This document shows, in pieces, positions 1-5,932 of a stretch of DNA of 8,924 nucleotides. Under the pieces are notes generated by a model. That model made no database searches, was not told where the DNA came from, and was given only the letters and a program-made list of their open reading frames with translations. The position numbers and the translations under genes are program-made. Position 1 is the first letter of the stretch; every line of letters starts with the position of its first letter. The DNA lies in NCBI GenBank assembly GCA_964519385.1, contig CAZFLR010000039.1, positions 1 to 8,924 on the forward strand. The letters are read 5' to 3'. The DNA is from SVFI01 sp964519385. Lineage in GTDB: Bacteria; Bacillota; Clostridia; Lachnospirales; Lachnospiraceae.

Positions 1-23
1 TTTTAAAAATTATATTAAATAAA

Positions 24-30
24 AAGGAGA
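24..30 (+). promoter_or_regulatory. Shine-Dalgarno site of the cold-shock gene
   Basis: An AAGGAGA purine run ends eight bases before the ATG at 39 and fixes that start. The 38 bases upstream are almost pure A/T and too short to show a complete promoter or the long leader of thermoregulated csp genes. Confidence 0.75.
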
Positions 31-38
31 AGAAAATT

Positions 39-245
39 ATGACAGGAACAGTAAAATGGTTTAACAACGAAAAAGGATATGGATTCATTTCAGGAGAAAA
101 CGGGAAGGACATATTTGTGCATTACAGCGATATTGTAAAAGATGGATTCAAAACATTGAATGAAAACGACACGGTAACATACGATGTTGAAACTGTTGAA
201 AGAGGAATTAAAGCAACAAAAGTAACGGTTGTACCTTGTGCTTAA
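39..245 (+). CDS. csp: Cold-shock domain protein (CspA family)
   Basis: This 68-residue single cold-shock domain protein has the usual CspA length. Both RNA-binding motifs are present: RNP1 as KGYGFI (residues 12-17) and RNP2 as DIFVHYSDI (about 24-32), with the N-terminal GTVKWFNNEKG strand before them. Family members are OB-fold proteins that bind single-stranded RNA or DNA and melt RNA structure; they act in the cytoplasm. It comes first in a run of short phage-like genes, so it may assist phage transcripts or a structured RNA such as the nrdD intron, but that role is inference. The short acidic-to-basic tail ending in Pro-Cys-Ala is unremarkable. The family call is secure. Confidence 0.95.
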   Translation: MTGTVKWFNNEKGYGFISGENGKDIFVHYSDIVKDGFKTLNENDTVTYDVETVERGIKATKVTVVPCA

Positions 246-266
246 TATCAGAAAGTTGGTGATTAG

Positions 267-488
267 TTGAGTGGATCAACGGCAAACAAAGTAGTGCAGA
301 TGATTTCTACTTGTAGAGTTTGTGGAAATGAAGTTATGTCGGACAACGACAGATTTCTTATTTGCGGCGAAACATTTGAACGTACATGCAACAAGTGCGG
401 ATGGCGAATTACAGGTAAAGTCGAGAACGATGAAATTATAATCGTACACGACAACTCAGGACACCTAAAAAGAGGTGAAGCAGCATGA
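267..488 (+). CDS. Small hypothetical protein with zinc-ribbon-like CxxC pairs
   Basis: The frame encodes 73 residues from a TTG start; an ATG at 300 would give a protein 11 residues shorter but has no convincing ribosome binding site. Two CxxC pairs, C16/C19 and C41/C44, are 21 residues apart, with an extra Cys at 33. This is the pattern of a zinc ribbon or rubredoxin-like knuckle. A second half rich in charged and beta-prone residues ends in a Lys-Arg-Gly-Glu tail. The stop overlaps the next gene's ATG by four bases, so the two are probably translationally coupled. No family is recognised. Metal binding is inferred from Cys spacing; nucleic-acid binding is possible but unsupported. Confidence 0.7.
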   Translation: MSGSTANKVVQMISTCRVCGNEVMSDNDRFLICGETFERTCNKCGWRITGKVENDEIIIVHDNSGHLKRGEAA

Positions 489-691
489 AGTTGTATATAG
501 TGCGATACACAAGCGGATATGGTTGTGAGCAAACTTACCTTACGGTTGGAGAAGATTATTATGAAACCTATAAAAGAGAGCGTGAACGAATCACGACTCA
601 ACAACCTATCTGGCTTGTCCAATTCATTGTAAAAGAAGTCAGTGAAGTAGACGGTTATAAGATTTCAGTAGAAAGCAAAGGAGTAAATTGA
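485..691 (+). CDS. Hypothetical phage protein, 68 residues
   Basis: The ATG lies in an ATGA overlap with the upstream gene, preceded by an AGAGGTGA ribosome binding site at 471-478. The product starts with a beta-strand-like segment (MKLYIVRYTSG), has an acidic-aromatic middle and a basic RERER stretch, and returns to a beta-prone end. It has no signal peptide, membrane helix or catalytic motif that I can see and matches no family I know. Its stop overlaps the TTG start of thyX, so it belongs to the same transcript. The minus-strand frame covering this region is an antisense shadow without a ribosome binding site. Confidence 0.7.
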   Translation: MKLYIVRYTSGYGCEQTYLTVGEDYYETYKRERERITTQQPIWLVQFIVKEVSEVDGYKISVESKGVN

Positions 692-1410
692 ATTTGAGAG
701 TTGAGTTATTAAATCCAGAAGAAGCAAAAGAATTATTCCTACATTGGGGAAATTTTGCAAAAGTGTGTTACGACACTAAAACAAATTATCCTGAAAAAAT
801 CGGAAAACATTGCATGAAGAGTGGTCATTTTTCTGGTTCAAGAACAAGATATTTTGAATTTCTTGTAACAGATGTTCCTAGATTCACTATTGACCAGTGT
901 ATCAGAGGAGAAGTTGGTGTAGTAAAAAATGTTCAGTCATTCAGATATGTTGGCAAAGGAATGTTTGCTTATGAAGTTCCCGTTGAAATTACAGACAACG
1001 AAGAATTGTTAAATAAATACAATAAACATATGGAAGAAACAGCAACTTTATACGAAGAAATTCAGAGTTATGTCTTAGAAAAAACTGGCAGTAAAGAACG
1101 TGCAAATGAGCAGGCAAGACATGTTCTTCCTATCAGTACACATTCTTCTTTCGTTGTTGGATTTACATTAGAAGCATTGATTCACTTCTGCAACACAAGA
1201 TTGTGTGTAAGAACTGAGGATGTGCATAGAAAAATGGCAATGATGATTCGTGATGAAGTATTAAAAGTTTTGCCTGAATTATCAGACAAACTCGTAAGAA
1301 ATTGTCAGCATTTGCTTTGGTGTCCAGAAATGAAGGGCTGTGGAGCTTATCCAACAAAGGATGAACTCAAAGATAAATTGAATAAAATCAAGAAAGAAGA
1401 AAGTGTATGA
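688..1410 (+). CDS. thyX: Flavin-dependent thymidylate synthase, divergent motif
   Basis: ThyX enzymes convert dUMP to dTMP using methylene-tetrahydrofolate, with NADPH-reduced FAD as hydride carrier. At 240 residues the length fits. Family hallmarks are a KSGHFSGSR region (44-52) in place of the usual HxS flavin segment, the signature region at 73-87 ending in NVQSFRY, and the ARxVLP-type element at 143-148. The signature departs from the consensus RHRx7S-type motif: His and the second Arg are Gly and Glu (RGE) and the first Ser is Val, while the final QSFRY is intact. Cys clusters near the C terminus (C206, C212, C218) are unusual against model enzymes. The start is TTG 688 after AAAGGAG (677-683), overlapping the upstream stop; TTG 694, which gives RVELLNP as the N terminus, is an alternative. 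It sits upstream of other nucleotide genes. The fold call is good; catalytic competence is not proven. Confidence 0.86.
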   Translation: MNLRVELLNPEEAKELFLHWGNFAKVCYDTKTNYPEKIGKHCMKSGHFSGSRTRYFEFLVTDVPRFTIDQCIRGEVGVVKNVQSFRYVGKGMFAYEVPVEITDNEELLNKYNKHMEETATLYEEIQSYVLEKTGSKERANEQARHVLPISTHSSFVVGFTLEALIHFCNTRLCVRTEDVHRKMAMMIRDEVLKVLPELSDKLVRNCQHLLWCPEMKGCGAYPTKDELKDKLNKIKKEESV

Positions 1411-1595
1411 TGAAAAGTTTGTATTATTGCACGAATGAAAGCAATACTTGTCTGAAGAAAGACGAGTGTGAAAGATTTGTCGATGCAGAAGGAAATTGCA
1501 ACACAACATTATACAAAGAATCGTGCACAGAACAAAATAATTACATTTTATTCATCAAAAATGAACAGAAAGAGGGTGAAAATAGCTCATGTTAG
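1407..1595 (+). CDS. Small Cys-rich hypothetical protein
   Basis: This 62-residue product carries six cysteines (8, 15, 21, 31, 40 and 62) in a polar, charged background. That spacing suggests a small metal-binding or disulfide-bonded fold, though in the cytoplasm of an anaerobe metal binding is the likelier reading. The ATG overlaps the thyX stop by four bases (ATGA), and the gene's own stop lies seven bases inside the kinase gene, so it is embedded in a tightly packed operon. There is no signal peptide or transmembrane segment. I do not recognise a family, and no function is proposed. Confidence 0.62.
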   Translation: MMKSLYYCTNESNTCLKKDECERFVDAEGNCNTTLYKESCTEQNNYILFIKNEQKEGENSSC

Positions 1596-2149
1596 TGGTT
1601 TTAATGGGTAAAACAGCGTCAGGAAAGGACAAAATAGCCCGATTTTTGGAAATGAAATTGGACTTTCATCGGGTGGTCAGATTTACGACCAGACCACCTA
1701 GAAAAGGCGAAACTGACGGTGTAGACTATCATTTCATCTCTACAGAAGATTTTGAGAAAAAACTTGAAGAAGATTACTTTGCCGAGTACAAATCATACAC
1801 AGTTGAAGATGGATCAGTGTGGTATTACGGAACTTCCTATAAGTCCATTCAGTTACTTAATTCGTTACAGAATAATCTGATAATCTTACCACCTGATTGC
1901 TATTGGATGTTGAAGAAGAATATGTCTATCGACCATAAGGTAATTTATCTTTATGCAAACAACCAGACAATTTTGAAAAGACTGAAGAAGAGAATGGACA
2001 AAAATGATTCGCCAAAGAGAAGATTAGATAGAGACAACATTGATTTCAAGGGTGTTGAACAGATTGCAGACAGAATCGTTTACAACAATGACGGAACGGA
2101 TATTGAAGAAGTAGCGAATAAAATAATGGAGTATATCAATGGCGAATAA
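1589..2149 (+). CDS. Guanylate kinase-like (d)NMP kinase
   Basis: This 186-residue P-loop kinase is close to the usual guanylate kinase length. The Walker A loop is GKTASGKD (7-14), with Asp in the place of the common Ser/Thr, a form seen in phage nucleotide kinases. The GMP-binding region is clear: RFTTRPPRKGE (31-41) followed by DGVDYHFIS (43-51), then a YYGTSY element (79-84). An Arg-rich lid lies at about 130-150. Guanylate kinases move a phosphate from ATP to GMP or dGMP in the cytoplasm, feeding dGTP synthesis. AGAGGGTGA (1571-1579) precedes the ATG. The gene overlaps its neighbours at both ends by 7 and 11 bases. Exact nucleotide preference cannot be read from sequence, so the gmk symbol is withheld. 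Confidence 0.88.
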   Translation: MLVVLMGKTASGKDKIARFLEMKLDFHRVVRFTTRPPRKGETDGVDYHFISTEDFEKKLEEDYFAEYKSYTVEDGSVWYYGTSYKSIQLLNSLQNNLIILPPDCYWMLKKNMSIDHKVIYLYANNQTILKRLKKRMDKNDSPKRRLDRDNIDFKGVEQIADRIVYNNDGTDIEEVANKIMEYINGE

Positions 2150-2579
2150 AAAGATGATTTACATAAGCGGAAGAATGTCTGGTCTTCCGCACGATGAAAT
2201 GATGAAATCTCGAAAGAATATAACAGCCTTTTTAGAGGAATTGATTTCAATTAGAGAAGCTGATTGGAAAGTCGCTGATCCTGCAACTTTATACAATTAT
2301 AAAAATAATGTTCATAAGAGTGAACGAGAGATTATGCAGTTCGAACTGAATCTTGTAAGGAACAGCGATATTGTAATTGTGAAACTGGAAGATATCAATG
2401 AGAGTATTGGTTCTTGCATTGAAGTATATGAGGCTTACAAAAACAATATTCCAGTTGTTGCATACGGAGACGATGAAGATTGGTATATGACTCACCCTTG
2501 GATTAAAGAATGTGTGTCTAGAAGAGAAGATAATATAGAAGATGCATGTATGTACATTGCGGATTTCTATTTTTGGTAA
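2139..2579 (+). CDS. Nucleoside 2-deoxyribosyltransferase-like protein (DUF4406 type)
   Basis: The 146-residue protein opens with KMIYISGRMSGLP, the glycine-rich N-terminal strand-loop of DUF4406 and deoxyribosyltransferase folds. The second half holds NSDIVIVKLEDINESIGSCIE (75-95) followed by VYEAY. This matches the family pattern of a substrate-binding Asp, then a G-S/T-xx-E element whose Glu (here E95) is the nucleophile in true deoxyribosyltransferases, then a helix and a PVVAYG strand. Those enzymes swap bases between deoxynucleosides, or hydrolyse the glycosidic bond of dNMPs. The start is set by GGAG at 2128-2131. It directly follows the kinase and overlaps it by 11 bases, which supports a nucleotide-salvage role. 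A non-catalytic or NMP N-glycosidase activity is equally possible. Confidence 0.75.
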   Translation: MANKKMIYISGRMSGLPHDEMMKSRKNITAFLEELISIREADWKVADPATLYNYKNNVHKSEREIMQFELNLVRNSDIVIVKLEDINESIGSCIEVYEAYKNNIPVVAYGDDEDWYMTHPWIKECVSRREDNIEDACMYIADFYFW

Positions 2580-2637
2580 AGGTGGTGTGGATTAAACGAA
2601 TTGTATTACAACAACACATACATTAGCTAGAGAACTA

Positions 2638-2796
2638 TTGAGTAAACCAGATGGTTTTCTTACGGCAATGTATAACGGGAAAGAGTTGCTGATAGAAAAT
2701 TATCAGCGAAAAGCTACTTGTGCTAATTTGGATGATCTCGCAATCAATTGGGTATTAAAATTGCGTGATTGCGGAGAAGGTAATATTAAAAGATAG
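2638..2796 (+). CDS. Short hypothetical ORF with unclear start
   Basis: The frame is open from 2596 to the TAG at 2794-2796 and gives plausible protein: a helix (LARELL), then KPDGFLTAMYNGKE, a mixed middle and a basic C terminus (GNIKR). The first ordinary start is TTG 2638 (52 residues), but it has no good ribosome binding site. Protein-like sequence continues upstream to a possible ATT start at 2605 (63 residues), and a GGTGGTG run at 2581-2587 lies far ahead of it. The gene may use a rare start, or its 5' end may be damaged. It fills most of the gap between the deoxyribosyltransferase-like gene and nrdD. No family is recognised. Confidence 0.45.
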   Translation: MSKPDGFLTAMYNGKELLIENYQRKATCANLDDLAINWVLKLRDCGEGNIKR

Positions 2797-2798
2797 AC

Positions 2799-2804
2799 AA
2801 GGAG
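2799..2804 (+). promoter_or_regulatory. Shine-Dalgarno site of nrdD
   Basis: AAGGAG lies seven bases before the ATG at 2812, a near-ideal arrangement that fixes the nrdD start. I see no convincing promoter in 2580-2811, so nrdD is probably co-transcribed with upstream genes. Confidence 0.8.
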
Positions 2805-2811
2805 AAAAGAA

Positions 2812-3995
2812 ATGGTAAGAGTTATCAAACGTAATTGTACAGAAGTGGAGTTTCAAAAAGAAAAAATCTCTACCGCCATCCTTAAAGCGATGACTAATGG
2901 TTCTGGAATTGTAAAACCAAAAATCGCAGAAGAGATTGCAAATGAAATCTATGAAATTGCAAAAGACATGGAAGAGATTAGCATCTCTGAAATCGAAACA
3001 ATGGTTTATGACAAACTGATTACTAAGAATCAAAGACTTACAGCTAAAGCATACGAAGGATATAGAAGCATTCGTGAATTCCAGAGAGAAACGGTAAACA
3101 CGATCGATGACGACGTAGTAAAGCTTGTAAATGATAATAACGATTATTTAAAACAGGAAAATACAAATAAAAACCCTGTATTAAACACAACAAAAAGGGA
3201 TTATATCGCAGGAATTGTTAGCACTGATGCAACAAGAAGATACCTTCTTCCGCCTGAAATTGTACAAGCTAACGATGAAGGACTTCTTCATTTTCACGAT
3301 GGCGATTATTTTATTCAATATATGCATAATTGTGCGTTAATCAACCTTGAAGACATGCTTCAGAATGGTACGGTGATTAGTGAAACACTTATTGAAAAAC
3401 CACATAGTTTTTCAACTGCTTGTACCGTAACAACTCAAATCATCGCACAGGTTGCGAGCAGCCAGTATGGAGGACAAAGCATTAGCTTGGCTCATTTAGC
3501 TCCATTTGTACAAATTACTCGTGAAAAATATAGAAAACAATTTAAAAAGATTTTTGAAACATGTGATATTCATATAACAGATGAGCAATTTGATTATATT
3601 GTAGAACAACGTGTGCTAGAAGAAGTTGAAAAGGGGATTCAAACAATTCAGTATCAACTAGTAACGTTAATGACGACCAACGGCCAAGCACCATTTATTA
3701 CAATTTTTATGTACTTAAATGAAGCGAAAAATAAACAGGAGAAAGAAGATTTAGCGTTATTAATAGAAGTAATGTTAAAACAGCGTATGCTCGGCGTTAA
3801 AAATAAAGAAGGAGTTTACATTGCTCCTGCATTTCCTAAACTTATTTATGTTTTAGAAGAAGATAACATAACAGAAAATTCTAAATACTGGTATTTAACA
3901 GAATTGGCAGCAGAGTGTTCTTCTAAACGACTTGTTCCTGATTATATTTCGGAAAAAATAATGAAAGAATTAAAAGACGATGTGTATACATGCAT
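2812..3995 (+). CDS. nrdD: Anaerobic (class III) ribonucleoside-triphosphate reductase, 5' exon
   Basis: NrdD reduces ribonucleoside triphosphates to deoxy forms through glycyl and thiyl radicals in anaerobic cytoplasm. This exon encodes residues 1-394 plus two bases of codon 395. Residues 3 to about 92 form an ATP-cone, the allosteric activity domain. The start of the ten-stranded barrel follows, with MHNCALINLEDM carrying the conserved Cys at 174 that pairs with the radical Cys. The exon ends in DDVYTC, where homologues continue as CMGCRSFL. Without splicing, the frame runs six codons into the intron and stops at 4012-4014, giving a 400-residue protein that lacks the active-site Cys and the glycyl radical domain. 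Joining 3995 to 4346 restores one frame of 743 residues, a normal family length. Confidence 0.95.
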
Positions 3996-4345
3996 AAACA
4001 AAAACTGTGCCTAATATCAGTGATGATATTAGCAAACCTACTTAAAAGGAGAAAGTCTTGCTAAAAACAAGATAACTCACCTTACTAAATTAAATTGATT
4101 AAACCATGATAGCAAAGAATATATTTAATCAATTTATAAAAGTCTAACGACTATCGAAAACACGAATATTGCAAACGTAATATTTGGAAGCGAGTAGAGT
4201 AGATTTATAAGCATATGATAAATCGAAACAGTAGGGTGCTTAATACAATAAAAGTATTAAGTATATGATATAGTCTGAACTTTATAGTGATATAAAGAAG
4301 TTCATAAGAGAACTGCATAGTGTTGCGAACTATGTGAATATATTG
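3996..4345 (+). ncRNA. Group I self-splicing intron (IA-like) in nrdD, no ORF
   Basis: All core helices of a group I intron can be drawn. P1: exon end GCAU (3992-3995) with guide GUGC (4007-4010), placing the required U-G pair at the 5' splice site. P2: 4011-4019/4024-4032, nine perfect pairs with a GUGA loop. P3: 4037-4042/4230-4235. P4: 4046-4051/4076-4083 with a two-base bulge. P5: 4056-4060/4068-4072. P6: 4091-4103/4124-4136, thirteen pairs. P7, the guanosine-binding helix: 4149-4154/4270-4275. P7.1: 4165-4172/4177-4184. P7.2: 4202-4208/4218-4224. P8: 4239-4246/4254-4261. P9: 4280-4286/4291-4297, again with a GUGA loop. P9.1: 4316-4321/4329-4334. The terminal G is 4345. The extra P7.1/P7.2 hairpins indicate subgroup IA, common in phages. 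GNRA loops on P2 and P9 are known to dock on P8 and P5. No homing endonuclease is encoded. Excision restores C-M-G-C-R-S exactly. Confidence 0.95.
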
Positions 4346-5393
4346 GGGATGCAGATCGTTTTTAACACCAGATAGATTTACAGAAAATGGTGTTGGGAAT
4401 ATTGCTCGTGCAAAGAACTATAAAGAGCATGAGCACAAATACTACGGAAGGTTTAATCAAGGCGTAGTAACGTTAAATTTAGTTGATATTGCATTATCAT
4501 CAGAAAAAAATAAAGATAAATTTTGGGATTTATTTGAGGAGAGAACAGAATTGTGTCATAAAGCATTAAGATGTAGACATGAAAGATTATTAGACACGCC
4601 ATCAGATGTTGCTCCTATTCTTTGGCAACATGGGGCATTAGCAAGATTAGATCCGAAAGAAACTATCAACGATTTATTGTACGATGGCTATTCAACAATC
4701 TCTCTTGGATACGCAGGTCTTTATGAGTGTGTAAAATATATGACTGGAAAATCACATTCTGATGAAGCAGAAGGAGAAGCGTTTGCATTAGAAATCATGC
4801 AGGCATTAAACGACAAATGTGATAGTTGGAAAATGGCAGAAAATATTGATTATTCAATTTACGGGACACCATTAGAGTCAACGACTTATAAATTTGCAAA
4901 ATGTTTACAAAATAGATTTGGAATTATTGAAGGAATTACAGACAGAAATTATATCACAAATTCATATCATATTCCTGTTTTTGAACACATCGATGCATTT
5001 GAAAAATTAAGAATCGAAGCAAAGTTTCAGAAATTAAGTCCGGGCGGTGCTATTTCATATATTGAAACACCAGATATGAAACGTAACATTCCTGCGTTAT
5101 TAGAAGTAATTAAATTTATTTATGAAAATATCATGTATGCTGAGATTAACACCAAAAGCTGTTATTGCGAAAAATGTGGATATGACGGAGATATCCCATT
5201 AGTAACAATAGATGGTCAGTTGAAATGGGAATGTCCTAATTGTAAGAATAAAGATGCGTCTACAATGGATATTGCTTTTAGAACATGTGGCTACATTGGA
5301 ACAGCTAAAAACGGTGGAAACCAAGGAAGATACGGAGATATCCACGATAGAGTATATCACTTAGATGACGTTGAATACAAAGGATGTGATTGA
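4346..5393 (+). CDS. nrdD: Anaerobic ribonucleoside-triphosphate reductase, 3' exon (radical domain)
   Basis: This exon begins with the third base of codon 395 and encodes residues 396-743. GCRSFLTPDR supplies C397, the expected thiyl-radical cysteine. The conserved runs RFNQGVVTLNL, CRHERLLDTPSDVAP, YDGYSTISLGY and LSPGGAISYIE match class III reductases along their length. A zinc knuckle is formed by C669/C672 and C691/C694. The C-terminal RTCGYIG places the glycyl radical at G710, 34 residues from the end, as in the family. There is no start codon with a ribosome binding site at the head of this exon. The TTG at 4551 is internal, so this is not a separate gene. Two bases separate the stop from the ATG of nrdG. 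Confidence 0.95.
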
Positions 5394-5395
5394 CC

Positions 5396-5932
5396 ATGAA
5401 ATATGCACAAATCCGAGAACTAGACATTTCGAATGGAGAGAATATTGGGATTGCCCTGTTTACGCAGGGTTGTCCCGAACCTCATTGCGAAAACTGTTTT
5501 AACCCTGAAACATGGGATTTTAATGCTGGAAAAGAATGGACGAAAGATATAGAAAATAAATTTTTATCATTATTAGATAGATCATATGTGAAACGATGCA
5601 GCTTTCTCGGCGGAGAACCTCTTTCTTCGCAGAATCTTTTATCATTATACTCGTTGATTCAAAGAATTAAAACGGCTAGACCAGATGTAAAAATATGGAT
5701 TTATTCGAGATACACTTTTGAATACATACAAAAAGTCGAAGAACGAGAAAAACAGTTTCCAGCATGTCCAAGCAGAATAAAAGTAATATCATTATGCGAT
5801 GTTCTTGTAGACGGCAGATACGTAGAATCAAAACGTGACTTATCATTGAAGTTTCGTGGTAGTTCAAACCAGCGTGTTATAGACGTACAAAGAAGCCTTA
5901 AAGAAGGAAAGGTGATTCTATGGACAGACTAA
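5396..5932 (+). CDS. nrdG: Anaerobic ribonucleotide reductase activating protein (radical SAM)
   Basis: NrdG uses a 4Fe-4S cluster and S-adenosylmethionine to install the glycyl radical of NrdD. The 178-residue product has the family opening MKYAQIRELDISNG and the GGEP SAM-binding element in FLGGEPLSS. The cluster cysteines are C26, C31 and C34 in GCPEPHCENCFNPETW. Their spacing is CX4CX2C, one residue longer than the textbook CX3CX2C of the superfamily. ATG 5396 is chosen because homologues start at MKYAQIR. TTG 5390 lies closer to AAAGGA (5379-5384) and overlaps the nrdD stop; it would add two residues. The gene directly follows nrdD, the usual pairing. Its 3' end overlaps the membrane-protein gene by 13 bases. 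Confidence 0.93.
   Translation: MKYAQIRELDISNGENIGIALFTQGCPEPHCENCFNPETWDFNAGKEWTKDIENKFLSLLDRSYVKRCSFLGGEPLSSQNLLSLYSLIQRIKTARPDVKIWIYSRYTFEYIQKVEEREKQFPACPSRIKVISLCDVLVDGRYVESKRDLSLKFRGSSNQRVIDVQRSLKEGKVILWTD

Noticed and set aside
11..16. TATATT as a -10 box for the cold-shock gene
   Set aside because: Its -35 region would lie outside the window, and such hexamers are common in this A/T-rich stretch.
237..251. Fifteen-base near-repeat of intron sequence 4006-4020 at the end of the cold-shock gene (one mismatch)
   Set aside because: A single near-match of this length is expected by chance in an AT-rich window of this size, and no other intron helix is present near 251.
263..622. 119-codon minus-strand frame
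   Set aside because: It is antisense to two coupled plus-strand genes, has no ribosome binding site, and gives a low-complexity Ser/Ile/Leu-rich product.
4011..4032. Perfect hairpin at the nrdD in-frame stop (4012-4014), suggesting a terminator of a short gene
   Set aside because: It has no T-run, has a GUGA tetraloop, and sits exactly where P2 of the intron belongs.
2812..5393. nrdD as a frameshifted pseudogene, or as two separate genes
   Set aside because: The interruption folds as a group I intron, its precise removal restores the family motif and frame, and both exons keep every catalytic residue (C174, C397, four zinc Cys, G710).
4551..5393. Separate 280-residue gene starting at TTG 4551
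   Set aside because: There is no ribosome binding site, and the conserved NrdD frame continues upstream without break to the intron boundary at 4346.
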